A stretch of DNA of 64,000 nt from Paramylibacter ulvae (GCF_014652655.1 NZ_BMZF01000001.1:248001-312000); one strand, 5' to 3'; shown: positions 25,754 to 35,046, counted from the first letter of the stretch. Numbers and translations are program-made. Notes: generated by a model not told the origin, from the sequence alone.

Positions 25754-27088
25754 TTAAGCTGTCAGGCTTGCATGTATATCCATTGCTGCGTCACGCCCTT
25801 CGGCGACGGCTGTTACGGTCAAATCTTCGCCGCCATTAGCGCAATCACCACCGGCCCAAACGCCTGATTGTGATGTGCGACCAAATTCATCGACTGCGAT
25901 TTTTCCATGCTCAATTTCTAATGCATCGGGCGCACCGTTTAACGTTTGACCAATCGCTTTGAAGACTTGATCGGCGCGGAGTTCGAACGTTTCACCTGTG
26001 CTGATCAATTTACCATCTTTGGTTTGCATATAGGCAAATTCAACACCAACAGCCGCGCCATTACCAAGGATACGTTCGGGTTGAACATTGTACAAAATTC
26101 GCACGCCTTTGGATGTTGCCAAGTCCTGTTCATAAACAGATGCGCTCATGCGATCCTTGCCACGGCGATAGGCAATTGTGACCTCTTCTGCACCCAACAA
26201 TTTGGCCTGCACGGCGGCGTCAACTGCCGTCATACCGCCACCGATAACGACAATTCGCCGTCCGATGCTGAGTTTGGATAAATCAGATGCCTGGCGCAAA
26301 TCGGCAATGAATGAAACCGCGTCCAGCACGTTATCCTTGTCCTCGCCATCCGCGCGCAGCGCGTTCACACCCGCCAGCCCCATGCCAAGGAACACGGCGT
26401 CATAATTATTCGATAAACCATCCAACGTAATATCAGAGCCAAGCGATTGCCCTGTTTTCAATTCAATCCCACCAATGGACAGCAACCAATTCAATTCGTT
26501 TTGGGCAAACCCATCAACGGATTTGTAACTGGCGATACCAAATTCGTTCAGCCCGCCTGCCTTGGCGCGTGCATCGAAAATGACAACATCATTGCCAAGC
26601 ATCGCCAAACGGTGCGCACAGGATAATCCCGCAGGCCCAGCACCCACAACGGCAACCTTTTTGCCTGTGGATTTGGCGCGCACAAATGGGTGGATACCCT
26701 TACCCATTAACGTGTCAGTGGCGTAGCGTTGCAAACGCCCGATTTCAACTGGCTTGCCCTCTGCCGTTTCGCGAACACAGACCTCTTCACACAATGTTTC
26801 GGTGGGGCAAACGCGTGCGCACATGCCGCCCATTATGTTTTGTGAAAAAATCGTTTTGGCCGATGCATCTGGCGTACCCGTCGCAATTTGGCGAATGAAC
26901 AACGGAATATCAATATCGGTTGGACATGCGGTTATGCACGGCGCGTCATGACAGAAATAACACCGATCCGCGGCAACCAATGCCTCGTGATCGTCAAGTG
27001 GTGGATGCAAATCTGTGAAATTGTCGGCCAGCGTTTGTTGATCCAAACGTTCTGCGACCACCCCATTCGTTGCTATTGAATTAGGCAT
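25754..27088 (-). CDS. preT: NAD-dependent dihydropyrimidine dehydrogenase subunit PreT
   Basis: Electron-input subunit of 444 residues, partner of PreA. The N-terminal half binds Fe-S clusters through 'CYFCHDAPCITACPTDID' near residue 43 and 'CARVCPTETLCEEVC' near 93. This is followed by FAD ('VAVVGAGPAGLSCAHRLAML' near 143) and NAD ('IVVIGGGMTAVDAA' near 270) binding folds, the layout of glutamate synthase small subunits. AAAGGAGGAGG before the ATG is one of the strongest ribosome sites in the window. A degenerate RutR-like site lies 57 bases upstream. Confidence 0.94.
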   Translation of the reverse strand: MPNSIATNGVVAERLDQQTLADNFTDLHPPLDDHEALVAADRCYFCHDAPCITACPTDIDIPLFIRQIATGTPDASAKTIFSQNIMGGMCARVCPTETLCEEVCVRETAEGKPVEIGRLQRYATDTLMGKGIHPFVRAKSTGKKVAVVGAGPAGLSCAHRLAMLGNDVVIFDARAKAGGLNEFGIASYKSVDGFAQNELNWLLSIGGIELKTGQSLGSDITLDGLSNNYDAVFLGMGLAGVNALRADGEDKDNVLDAVSFIADLRQASDLSKLSIGRRIVVIGGGMTAVDAAVQAKLLGAEEVTIAYRRGKDRMSASVYEQDLATSKGVRILYNVQPERILGNGAAVGVEFAYMQTKDGKLISTGETFELRADQVFKAIGQTLNGAPDALEIEHGKIAVDEFGRTSQSGVWAGGDCANGGEDLTVTAVAEGRDAAMDIHASLTA

Positions 27089-27144
27089 CGATGCCTCCTC
27101 CTTTGCTGGAATTTATTGGAATCAGGTTCGCACAGGTTTAAAAT

Positions 27145-27160
27145 TTTATCAAATGGTAAA
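27145..27160. promoter_or_regulatory. Degenerate RutR-like operator before preT
   Basis: TTTATCA-N2-TGGTAAA is a 7+7 inverted repeat with one asymmetric pair and matches 11 of 14 positions of the RutR consensus. On the - strand it covers the AT-rich stretch that would hold the preT -10 element. It is weaker than the site at 23517-23532 but correctly placed. Confidence 0.5.
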
Positions 27161-27198
27161 TTTTTACAAGACGATTAAATTTTATTCATCGCCCACAA

Positions 27199-27236
27199 AA
27201 AAACGCTGTTGTCGTTATGTGAGCAACAGCGTTTTT
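27199..27236. terminator. Bidirectional rho-independent terminator
   Basis: AAAAACGCTGTTG (27199-27211) and CAACAGCGTTTTT (27224-27236) pair perfectly over 13 bases with a 12-base loop; the A and T flanks make it usable in both directions. It ends the alcohol dehydrogenase operon (- strand, stop at 27307) ahead of the preT promoter. Confidence 0.85.
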
Positions 27237-27306
27237 AGTTTAATTAAATGTAATCAGCAATTTACATGCTACACCTGAAGTCATGAGGTGTTTTTGTTTG
27301 CCTAAA

Positions 27307-28452
27307 TTACAAACAATCCTCGATCAGCTTTTTCGTATTATCATATGTCATTTCTACGGGATTGCCGCCAGTACTTGGATCATTTAGCGCACTTTTGGTC
27401 AACGCATCGATGTCTGGATTTTGAATGCCAAGCTCGGTCAGGTTCTTTGGAATGCCAAGGCTGTCGTTCAAATCGGACACAAATTGGTAAAACCCGTCAA
27501 AGCCGCCAGCGATCCCCAGATAATTCGCTGCATCCGCCAACCGATCGGCAACGGCGTCTTTGTTGAATTTCAACACCTGCAACATCACGGTCGCATTTGT
27601 GGTGCCGTGATGGGTGTGATGAACCGCGCCGATTGGGTGGGAAATCGCGTGGATTGCACCAAGCCCCTTTTGAAACGCGGTCGCCCCCATTGCGGCGGCA
27701 GACATCATATGCGCGCGCGCTTCGATATCGGTGCCATCTTTGAATGCGCGTGGCAGGTATTCCTTGACCAATCGCATCCCTTCCAGCGCCATACCTTGGC
27801 TCATCGGGTGATAATGGGGGGAACAATATGCTTCGAGGCAATGCGCAAATGCATCCATGCCCGTCCCCGCCGTAATGAATGGTGGCATCCCAACCGTCAA
27901 TTCAGGATCACAGATCACAACGGAAGGGAGGATTTTTGGGTGGAAAATGATCTTTTTCTCATGCGTAATGGAATTGGTAATCACGGATGCGCGGCCCACT
28001 TCGGAACCTGTGCCAGCGGTTGTTGGCACGGCGACAATCGGTGCGATTGCGTCGGGATCGGCGCGTGTCCACCAATCACCAATATCTTCGAAATCCCACA
28101 ACGGGCGGGTTTGCCCCGCCATGAACGCAAGAACTTTGCCCAGATCAAGACCTGAACCACCGCCAAAGGCAACAACGCCGTCATGCCCACCTGCGCGGTA
28201 TACATCCAATCCAGCGGCGACGTTTTCTTCGGTTGGGTTTGGGTCGACGTCGCTAAACATCGCGCGGCCCAATCCCGCAGCGTCAAGCAAATCCAATGTG
28301 GATTGCGTGATCGCCATATTTGCCAAACCTTTGTCGGTGACAAGTAGCGGTTTTTTGATGCCAGCGGCGGCGCAGGCATCTGCGATTTCGCTGATGCGCC
28401 CTGCCCCAAAACGGATAGCGGTTGGATATGACCAATTTGCTGTGATTGTCAT
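27307..28452 (-). CDS. Iron-containing alcohol dehydrogenase
   Basis: Group III, metal-dependent alcohol dehydrogenase of 381 residues, interconverting an alcohol and an aldehyde with NAD(P). The nucleotide motif 'GGGSGLDLGK' is near residue 97, 'PTTAGTGSEVG' near 141, and the metal ligands are in 'GTGMDAFAHCLEAY' near 195 and 'ISHPIGAVHHTHHG' near 265. It is the last gene of the TRAP/ligase operon, 4 bases after the aldehyde dehydrogenase gene and before a terminator. In this context it most plausibly oxidises the alcohol group of a gamma-glutamylated amino alcohol. Reduction of an aldehyde is the formal alternative. Confidence 0.88.
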   Translation of the reverse strand: MTITANWSYPTAIRFGAGRISEIADACAAAGIKKPLLVTDKGLANMAITQSTLDLLDAAGLGRAMFSDVDPNPTEENVAAGLDVYRAGGHDGVVAFGGGSGLDLGKVLAFMAGQTRPLWDFEDIGDWWTRADPDAIAPIVAVPTTAGTGSEVGRASVITNSITHEKKIIFHPKILPSVVICDPELTVGMPPFITAGTGMDAFAHCLEAYCSPHYHPMSQGMALEGMRLVKEYLPRAFKDGTDIEARAHMMSAAAMGATAFQKGLGAIHAISHPIGAVHHTHHGTTNATVMLQVLKFNKDAVADRLADAANYLGIAGGFDGFYQFVSDLNDSLGIPKNLTELGIQNPDIDALTKSALNDPSTGGNPVEMTYDNTKKLIEDCL

Positions 28453-28456
28453 CGGT

Positions 28457-29836
28457 TTAAGCTTTCTTAATGTGGTATGATTTTGGACGGGTCAGGTTGT
28501 GATATCCAATCGCAGATAATCCCCCACCACGCCCTGTGTTTTTGCACCCAGTCCAGCACAACGCTGGATCAAGATAATCCGCACGATTGGTGAAAACCGT
28601 ACCAGTTTCCAATTGATCACCAATGCGTTCAGCGCGTTCATAATCGCGGGTCCACAATGATGCGGTCAGGCCAAATTCGCTGTCATTCATCAATGTGATC
28701 GCCTCTTCATCGTCTTTGACGCGCATAATGCCCACCACAGGGCCAAAACTTTCGTCGCGCATTACGCGCATGGAATGATCCACATCGACCAAGATTTGGG
28801 GCATTAAATATGCGCCACCATCATTTGGGAAAAGTTTTGGGTCAATCAGTGCTTTGGCACCCGCTTTGATTGCCTCTGCGGTTTGCATGCGTACCTCTTC
28901 TGCGAAACGCAGATGCGCCATTGGGCCAAGCGTGGTTTCTGGATCCAATGGATTGCCAAGTTTATACGCACTAACAATCGCAACGGCCTTTTCAACAAAA
29001 GCATCATAAAGGCTATCAACCACATAAATGCGTTCAATACCGCAACAACATTGACCACTGTTAAACATTGCGCCATCGATCAATGTATCAACGGCCGCGT
29101 CCAAATCAGCGTCTTCCATTACATATCCTGGGTCTTTGCCGCCCAATTCCAATCCAATTCCTGTGAATGTACCCGCGGCGGCACGTTCCATCGCCTTGCC
29201 GCCACCAACGGAACCTGTGAAATTCACAAAACTAAATGCGCCATTGGCGATTAATTCGGATGTGGTGTCATGCCCCAAGAACATGTTTTGGAATACATCG
29301 GCTGGGATGCCAACCGAATGAAATGCCTTGGCCAGACGTTCACCCACCAACAGGGTTTGTGACGCGTGTTTCAACACCACCGCATTGCCCGCGATCAATG
29401 CGGGTGCGACCGCGTTAATTGCTGTCATATATGGGTAATTCCACGGTGCAACCACCAATACAACACCATGTGGAACGCGTTTGATTTTGCGATCAAAATT
29501 TGCGCTGTCTTCGACGATAATCGGTGCGAGCGCCTCGGCGGCAATATCAGCCATGTGACTGGCGCGTTCGTTAAATCCGCCAAATTCACCGCCGTACCGC
29601 ACCGGTCGCCCCATTTGATGGGCGATTTCAGGCACAATTTCATCGTTCATATCACCAATTGCGGCAACACCTGCACGTACCAATGCGATACGTTCATCTA
29701 ATGGGCGTGCGGCCCACGCAACCTGTGCCGCTTTGGCCGCTGCAACAGCTTCGGTTGCCGTAGCAAGATCAAGCGTGTCACGCGTGGCAAAAACAGACCC
29801 ATCAATGGGCGAAATACAGTTTACAGTGTTTGTCAT
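28457..29836 (-). CDS. Aldehyde dehydrogenase (second)
   Basis: NAD(P)-dependent aldehyde dehydrogenase of 459 residues. Visible are 'VAPWNYPY' near residue 132, the catalytic Glu in 'LELGGKDPGYV' near 232 and the catalytic Cys in 'FNSGQCCCGIERIYV' near 266, with three consecutive cysteines. It resembles the short succinate-semialdehyde-type branch more than the betaine branch of the first aldehyde dehydrogenase (5374-6852). ATG 29834-29836 follows the ligase stop by one base; the open frame further upstream lies within the ligase gene. It likely oxidises the gamma-glutamyl aldehyde to the acid. Confidence 0.87.
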   Translation of the reverse strand: MTNTVNCISPIDGSVFATRDTLDLATATEAVAAAKAAQVAWAARPLDERIALVRAGVAAIGDMNDEIVPEIAHQMGRPVRYGGEFGGFNERASHMADIAAEALAPIIVEDSANFDRKIKRVPHGVVLVVAPWNYPYMTAINAVAPALIAGNAVVLKHASQTLLVGERLAKAFHSVGIPADVFQNMFLGHDTTSELIANGAFSFVNFTGSVGGGKAMERAAAGTFTGIGLELGGKDPGYVMEDADLDAAVDTLIDGAMFNSGQCCCGIERIYVVDSLYDAFVEKAVAIVSAYKLGNPLDPETTLGPMAHLRFAEEVRMQTAEAIKAGAKALIDPKLFPNDGGAYLMPQILVDVDHSMRVMRDESFGPVVGIMRVKDDEEAITLMNDSEFGLTASLWTRDYERAERIGDQLETGTVFTNRADYLDPALCWTGCKNTGRGGGLSAIGYHNLTRPKSYHIKKA

Positions 29837-29837
29837 G

Positions 29838-31205
29838 TTAGGCTCTTTCAAATCCGCGCTTGATTTCATAATCGGTTACGACGCGGTCAAATTCTTCTTG
29901 TTCCCATGTGGCCGCGCGGGTGTAGTGATCAATCACATCATCCCCCATCGCAGCGCGTAGCATTTTTGAATTGCGCAACAAATCCGTCGCATCGCGTAAA
30001 CTATGCGGGATATGTGTTGTATCATCGTTTTCGTATGTGTCACCCATGGATGGCCCAGCCAGTTCAAGTTTATCTTCCAAGCCTTTGATCCCTGCTGCCA
30101 GTTGTGCAGCAATTGCCAAATACGGATTTAAATCCGAACCACCAATGCGACATTCAACACGCACACCTTTGGTTTTTGCACCGCACAGGCGGAAACCAGC
30201 GGTGCGGTTATCAATCGACCAAACGGTTTTGGTCGGTGCGAATGTTCCCTTTGCAAAGCGTTTATAGCTGTTCACATATGGGGCGAGGAAATAAGTGTAA
30301 TCGGGTGCATATTTTATCAACCCCGCCATGTAATGGCGCATGGTGTCGGTCATTCCCAGTTCGTCGTTTTTGTCATAAAACGCGCTGTCACCATCCAATG
30401 TCCACAATGATTGATGCACGTGGGATGAACTGCCCACACGTTCGTGGTGCCATTTCGGTAAAAAGCTGACCGCGTGCCCCTGTTGCCATGCGATTTCTTT
30501 GGTCGCGTGTTTCGCGATGGAATGATAATCGGCGTTGTCCATTGCGGGGGCATAACGGATGTTCAATTCCTCTTGCCCTGCTTCGGCCTCACCTTTGGTG
30601 TTTTCAATGGGCAATCCCGCCTCGAACAACAAGTTGCGCAAAGGGCGCATGACGTGTTCTTCTTTGGTGGTTTGAAGGATGTGGTAATCTTCGTTATATG
30701 CACTGATTGGTGCCAGGTCTTGAAAATTATCCTTGCGGATTTCATCAAAACTTTTCTCGAAAAGGAAAAATTCCAATTCTGTCGCGGTTTGCGCGACATA
30801 GCCAAGCTCGGCCAGTCGTGCGATTTGGCGTTTCAAAATTGCGCGCGGTGAATGTGGCACGTCTTGATGCGTATTGTGATCGAGAACATCGCATAAAACC
30901 ATTGCCGTGCCTTCCAGCCATGGCACAATGCGCAATGTGGACATATCGGGTTTCATAACGTAATCCCCATACCCAGTTTGCCAGCTGGTCGAGGCATAGC
31001 CATCAGGTGTCGCCATTTCCAAATCTGTTGCCAACAGGTAGTTACAGCAGTGGGTTTCTTCCCATGAATGGTCGATGAAATTTTGCGCATGGAACCGTTT
31101 GCCCATCAAGCGCCCTTGCATATCAACCAAACACACCAAAACCGTGTCGATTGATCCATTCAAAACCATCGGTTTTAGCGTTTCTAAACTCATGTTACCT
31201 GACAT
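29838..31205 (-). CDS. Glutamine-synthetase-like gamma-glutamylamide ligase (PuuA type)
   Basis: Glutamine synthetase family protein of 455 residues. It has the beta-grasp N-terminus ('VLVCLVDMQGRLMGKRF'), the metal-binding 'TATELEFFLFE' near residue 140, 'NTKGEAEAGQEELN' near 203, 'GSSSHVHQSLW' near 257 and the C-terminal 'NRTAGFRLCG'/'VECRIGGSDLNPYLA' active-site strands near 325-350. The sequence is of the catabolic branch (PuuA, IpuC, GlnA4 group) that joins glutamate to an amine with ATP, not of the ammonia-assimilating GlnA. ATG 31203-31205 has AGGAG five bases upstream. The dehydrogenases and amidohydrolase around it suggest an amino alcohol as acceptor. Confidence 0.87.
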   Translation of the reverse strand: MSGNMSLETLKPMVLNGSIDTVLVCLVDMQGRLMGKRFHAQNFIDHSWEETHCCNYLLATDLEMATPDGYASTSWQTGYGDYVMKPDMSTLRIVPWLEGTAMVLCDVLDHNTHQDVPHSPRAILKRQIARLAELGYVAQTATELEFFLFEKSFDEIRKDNFQDLAPISAYNEDYHILQTTKEEHVMRPLRNLLFEAGLPIENTKGEAEAGQEELNIRYAPAMDNADYHSIAKHATKEIAWQQGHAVSFLPKWHHERVGSSSHVHQSLWTLDGDSAFYDKNDELGMTDTMRHYMAGLIKYAPDYTYFLAPYVNSYKRFAKGTFAPTKTVWSIDNRTAGFRLCGAKTKGVRVECRIGGSDLNPYLAIAAQLAAGIKGLEDKLELAGPSMGDTYENDDTTHIPHSLRDATDLLRNSKMLRAAMGDDVIDHYTRAATWEQEEFDRVVTDYEIKRGFERA

Positions 31206-31228
31206 GATAACTCCTGTTGTCTGTGGAT

Positions 31229-31251
31229 GGGCGCGCATCATATGCGCGCCC
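31229..31251 (-). other. Strong intercistronic stem-loop without T-run
   Basis: GGGCGCGCAT (31229-31238) and ATGCGCGCCC (31242-31251) form a perfect 10-pair stem with a 3-base loop, directly after the dctP stop on the - strand. No T-run follows, so it is more likely an RNA-stabilising or processing element than a terminator. Confidence 0.6.
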
Positions 31252-31259
31252 AAAAAGTG

Positions 31260-32294
31260 TTAGCCGTAACGATACGGACGGCCTGCTTTGACCATATCCG
31301 CGTTATACTGCTTGAATATATTCACAACCTTGGCCTTGGTTTCGGATTCAGCTGCGATTTCATCCCAGAACGTATGTGCTGCTGCTTCGACAGTTGCCCA
31401 TTCTTCGTCTGGAATAGTGGTAAGTTGCATTTTCGGGCCGTTGACACGCAATGCGGCTTCGCCACCCCAATACCACCATTGGCGATAATAATGCGAACTG
31501 TCCATTGCCAACTTCAGCAACTCTTTCAGATGTTCTGGCAATTCTTGATAACGATCCATATTGGCAAAGAATGACCCAGCCCAAGCACCCGAAATGTTGT
31601 TGGTCAGGAAGTAATTCGTAACATCCGCCCAGCCCACTGTGTAATCTTCGGTGATGCCAGACCATGCGATCCCATCAAGTTCACCCGTTTGCACGGCGAC
31701 TTCGATGTCTTCCCATGGCAATGTCACTGGAACCACACCAAATTGGGTCAGGAAACGCCCAGCGGTTGGGAATGTGAATACGCGTTTACCTTTAAGATCG
31801 GCCAATGAATTGATCGGATCTTTGGTTGCGAAATGGCATGGATCCCAAGAACCCGCAGACAGGTGTTTTACACCAACCTTTGAATATTCTTCGTCCCAAA
31901 TTTCATTCAAACCATATTGGTTGAACAACACGGGCACGTCCAATGAATAGCGGCTTGCAAATGGGAAATATCCGCCAAATACGGTTACTTCTGTTGGGGA
32001 TGCCATGCTGTCGTCATCTGATTGCACCGCATCAATTGTACCTTTTTGCATTGCGCGGAACAATTCTCCCGTTGGGACAAGTTGATCGGCAAAGTACAGT
32101 TCGATTTCCATTTCATCGCCTGCAACCTTGTTAAAGGCATCAATGGCGGGTTTTACCACATGTTCGGCCAATGCAGGGCCTGCATATGTTTGCAAACGCC
32201 ATGTGATTTTGGATTGCGCGATCGCGGGTGCTGCAAGGCTTGCGCCCACGGCTCCGGCACCGGCACTGGTGATAAACTTACGTCTTGTTGTCAT
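31260..32294 (-). CDS. dctP: TRAP transporter substrate-binding protein (DctP family)
   Basis: Periplasmic TRAP binding protein of 344 residues. The N-terminus has a twin-arginine signal ('TTRRKFITS', alanine-rich core, cleavage after 'AIA'), common for TRAP proteins of this TAXI/DctP-type branch with FcbT-like ligands. The mature part begins 'ITWRLQTYAGPALAEHVVKP'. The ligand Arg position cannot be assigned by eye. ATG 32292-32294 has AGGAGA upstream; a GTG two codons earlier is possible. The permeases follow upstream in the operon (dctQ, dctM, dctP order). A stable hairpin just after its stop may raise its level relative to the enzymes downstream. Confidence 0.88.
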   Translation of the reverse strand: MTTRRKFITSAGAGAVGASLAAPAIAQSKITWRLQTYAGPALAEHVVKPAIDAFNKVAGDEMEIELYFADQLVPTGELFRAMQKGTIDAVQSDDDSMASPTEVTVFGGYFPFASRYSLDVPVLFNQYGLNEIWDEEYSKVGVKHLSAGSWDPCHFATKDPINSLADLKGKRVFTFPTAGRFLTQFGVVPVTLPWEDIEVAVQTGELDGIAWSGITEDYTVGWADVTNYFLTNNISGAWAGSFFANMDRYQELPEHLKELLKLAMDSSHYYRQWWYWGGEAALRVNGPKMQLTTIPDEEWATVEAAAHTFWDEIAAESETKAKVVNIFKQYNADMVKAGRPYRYG

Positions 32295-32357
32295 CTTCAC
32301 TCTCCTATTTTGCTTGTTATGCCCAAAGGGCGGTGATGCTCGTTGCGAGTCTTATTA

Positions 32358-33680
32358 TTATTTCCCGTAAACATATTCTGGCAGCCACAACGCGATTTGT
32401 GGGAACAGCATAATCAGTGTCAGTGCCAAAACCATAATCATCACAAACGGCAGGATGGACCCGTAAATATCACGTAGCGTGATTTCCTTGGGCGCCATTG
32501 CACGCATTAAAAACAGGTTATAGCCAAAGGGCGGCGTCATATATGCGATCTGTGTCGTGATGGTATAGAGAACACCGTACCAAACCAAATCAAATCCGAG
32601 CGCTTGAACCAATGGCACGTATAGCGGCGCCACGATCACCAACATCGCGGTGTCATCCAAAAATGTCCCCATCAACAGGAACGATAGCTGCATCAGCACC
32701 AAAATCATCCACGGCTCCAGCCCCAATTGTTCGGTGAACAGATTATCAATCGCCCGTACGGCACCCAGCCCATCAAACACCGCACCAAACCCAAGGGCGG
32801 CCAGAATGATCCACATAAACATACATGAAATCGCTAGCGTCTGGCGCACAGATGTTTCAAACACCGCCTTGGTCATGCGCCCCTTTAACACGGCGGCGGC
32901 GAATGCGGTCATGGCACCAATGGCAGAGCTTTCGACCAGTGATGTCCAACCGTTCACAAACGGCACCATCATCGCGGCAAAGATCACCAGTGGCAATAAT
33001 CCAGCGCGTAACAAGCGTAGTTTTTCAGCGGTTGAAACTGTGCGTTCTTCTGGTGGTAAAACAGGGCCAAGGCTTGGGTTGATTTTACAGCGCACGGCGA
33101 TGTAAATAATGAACATCGTCGCCATCATCAAGCCGGGGACAACACCCGCGAGCCATAGCTGCCCCACAGGTTGACGTGCGATCATGGCATATAGAACCAG
33201 CACAACAGATGGCGGCACGAGGATACCAAGCGATGAACCGGCCTGTATCACCCCTGTGACCATGCGTTTATCATATCCGCGTTTTAATAATTCAGGCAGC
33301 GCAATCGTGGCGCCAATTGCCATACCCGCAACAGATAATCCGTTCATCGCAGATACCAAAACCATCAACCCAATGGTGCCAATGGCAAGTCCGCCATTGA
33401 TTGGCCCCATCCAGACATGGAACATCTTATAAAGATCATCTGCGATTTTACTTTCGGACAGGACATAGCCCATGAAAATAAACATTGGCAGTGTTAACAA
33501 TGGATACCATTTCATCAACTTCATCGCCGATGAAAACGGAATGTCGGAACCACCCGTGCCCCATAATGTGACGGCCGCAATCGCGCCCACGGCACCAATC
33601 GCACCAAACACACGCTGACCTGTAAACAGCATCAGCATCATCGATGAAAACATCACAATGGCAATCATTTCGTGCGACAT
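32358..33680 (-). CDS. dctM: TRAP transporter large permease (DctM)
   Basis: Sodium-dependent TRAP permease large subunit of 440 residues with about 12 membrane helices. The segments 'LLTLPMFIFMGYVLSESKIA' near residue 57 and 'MNGLSVAGMAIGATIALPEL' near 110 are family-typical, as are 'GSSLGILVPPSVVLVLYAMI' near 147 and the C-terminal 'MTPPFGYNLFLMRAMAP'. Its ATG overlaps the TAA of dctQ by one base (TAATG), so the two subunits are translationally coupled. Confidence 0.94.
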   Translation of the reverse strand: MSHEMIAIVMFSSMMLMLFTGQRVFGAIGAVGAIAAVTLWGTGGSDIPFSSAMKLMKWYPLLTLPMFIFMGYVLSESKIADDLYKMFHVWMGPINGGLAIGTIGLMVLVSAMNGLSVAGMAIGATIALPELLKRGYDKRMVTGVIQAGSSLGILVPPSVVLVLYAMIARQPVGQLWLAGVVPGLMMATMFIIYIAVRCKINPSLGPVLPPEERTVSTAEKLRLLRAGLLPLVIFAAMMVPFVNGWTSLVESSAIGAMTAFAAAVLKGRMTKAVFETSVRQTLAISCMFMWIILAALGFGAVFDGLGAVRAIDNLFTEQLGLEPWMILVLMQLSFLLMGTFLDDTAMLVIVAPLYVPLVQALGFDLVWYGVLYTITTQIAYMTPPFGYNLFLMRAMAPKEITLRDIYGSILPFVMIMVLALTLIMLFPQIALWLPEYVYGK

Positions 33681-34186
33681 TACAAAGCCACCCCTTTTAT
33701 CTTAAAGATGTCTTTGATCAGCTCTGATATCGCTTGCAGCAACATCAAGAATATTCCGATGCACATGGTGATTTTAATCGGCCATAAATATGGTCGCCAT
33801 GCGGTTGGGCTTCGCTCATTGTATTTAAGCGAATATGCCGTGCTATCCCACGCGCCATAAAGCATGATGCCCAAATACGCGATCAGGAAAAACACGGTGA
33901 TGCAATCAATCTGTGCCTTTTTGCGATCCGACCATTCGCCGTAAAACAAATCCATACGCACATTTGATCCCATCTGAATGGAATACGGCCCGCCAAGGAT
34001 ATAATATGCCACCATGCAAAACTGTGCGACCTCTAACGTCCAGAGTGACGGGAGGAAGAATGTTTTGGAAATGGATGACCAAAGTAGCACGCTAACCATA
34101 ACAAAAATGCCGTACATGACCACTCGGCCAATACGATAATTGATTGCATCCACAACTTTAACAAAGCCTCGGGCAAGGTTAATCAT
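33680..34186 (-). CDS. dctQ: TRAP transporter small permease (DctQ)
   Basis: Four-helix TRAP small subunit of 168 residues; membrane segments near residues 20-42, 52-70, 92-115 and 140-160. 'TLEVAQFCMVAYYILGGPYS' near residue 50 carries the conserved helix-2 Glu and the Gly-Pro of the family. It overlaps the amidohydrolase gene by 4 bases (ATGA) and dctM by 1 base. Confidence 0.92.
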   Translation of the reverse strand: MINLARGFVKVVDAINYRIGRVVMYGIFVMVSVLLWSSISKTFFLPSLWTLEVAQFCMVAYYILGGPYSIQMGSNVRMDLFYGEWSDRKKAQIDCITVFFLIAYLGIMLYGAWDSTAYSLKYNERSPTAWRPYLWPIKITMCIGIFLMLLQAISELIKDIFKIKGVAL

Positions 34187-34974
34187 GCTGTGGCCTCGTT
34201 TAAATCGATGCCAAGTGTGGCGAATGTTTCGCGCAAATGCTGTGCCAAATAGGCCCCCATTTTTTCTTGGTCTGCGTCGTTGGTGATTAAATCATTGCGC
34301 ACCTCGATCATTGCATTTTGCAATCCGTTTTGCGTGCCATGCAGGTTTAACGTATGTGCCACCCCATCATCGCGTGAATATGGCTCGTTTAACTCGCTGA
34401 TATATGTGCCATCATTTTGAAGCGTTTTGACAAATTCGCGGGCCAGTTGCGCATCTTTGTCGTGGATAACGCCGATTTCAACGCGCCGTGGTTGATCAAA
34501 ATATGTCGGTGTAAAACTGTGAACTGTCACCACAATCCCCTGCTCACCTTTTTGCGCGATTGCATCGGACAGCGTGTCGCGAAATGGTATGTACACCGCG
34601 CTGGTGCGCGCATCGCGTTCGTCTTGTGACAATGTTTCGTTTGCGGGAATAACGATTTTTTCGCTTTTGGCGGGCATGGCGCTTGGCGCTTCTGGTGGAC
34701 GATTGCAATCATAGACCAACCGCGACACCGTGCCATAAACACCAACCGCATCAAATTCACGAACCAAGCTGTTCAAAACGCCAAGCGCACCTGGGTCATA
34801 CGCGGCGTGGGATGTTTTGTCAGTTTCCGACAGACCAAGCCCGCGATAGGTTTCTGGGATCGCGTTGCTGGCATGTTCACACACAAAAACAATACGCGAT
34901 GCACCCGTTGGGTTTATCACCGCAACCGGATTGACCGTTTCGCCATGCGCATGATCGTGCTGTCGCTGTCCCAA
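34183..34974 (-). CDS. N-formylglutamate amidohydrolase-family protein
   Basis: Zn-dependent amidohydrolase of 263 residues. Family motifs are complete: 'VFVCEHASNAIP' near residue 29, 'HAAYDPGALGV' near 54, 'SRLVYDCNRPP' near 81 and 'VVTVHSFTPTYF' near 147. In histidine breakdown the family splits N-formylglutamate, but no hut gene is present. As first gene of the TRAP/ligase operon, it would be suited to hydrolyse a gamma-glutamyl amide or gamma-glutamylglycine instead. The start is a TTG at 34972-34974 with GGGGA six bases before it, which adds a His-rich N-terminus ('GQRQHDHAHGE') of unknown role. An ancillary function in removing formylated glutamate is the alternative. Confidence 0.83.
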   Translation of the reverse strand: MGQRQHDHAHGETVNPVAVINPTGASRIVFVCEHASNAIPETYRGLGLSETDKTSHAAYDPGALGVLNSLVREFDAVGVYGTVSRLVYDCNRPPEAPSAMPAKSEKIVIPANETLSQDERDARTSAVYIPFRDTLSDAIAQKGEQGIVVTVHSFTPTYFDQPRRVEIGVIHDKDAQLAREFVKTLQNDGTYISELNEPYSRDDGVAHTLNLHGTQNGLQNAMIEVRNDLITNDADQEKMGAYLAQHLRETFATLGIDLNEATA

Positions 34975-35046
34975 GTTGATTCCCCTGTCCCGTGTTTTGT
35001 AAAATTCTGTTCAGTCTTGGGTCACCTGTCAAATGATTTCTGTAAA

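Noticed and set aside
34183-34974. Histidine utilisation (hutG) as the role of the N-formylglutamate-amidohydrolase-like gene
   Set aside because: No hutH, hutU, hutI or hutF gene is nearby; the gene is coupled to a TRAP transporter and a gamma-glutamyl ligase operon.
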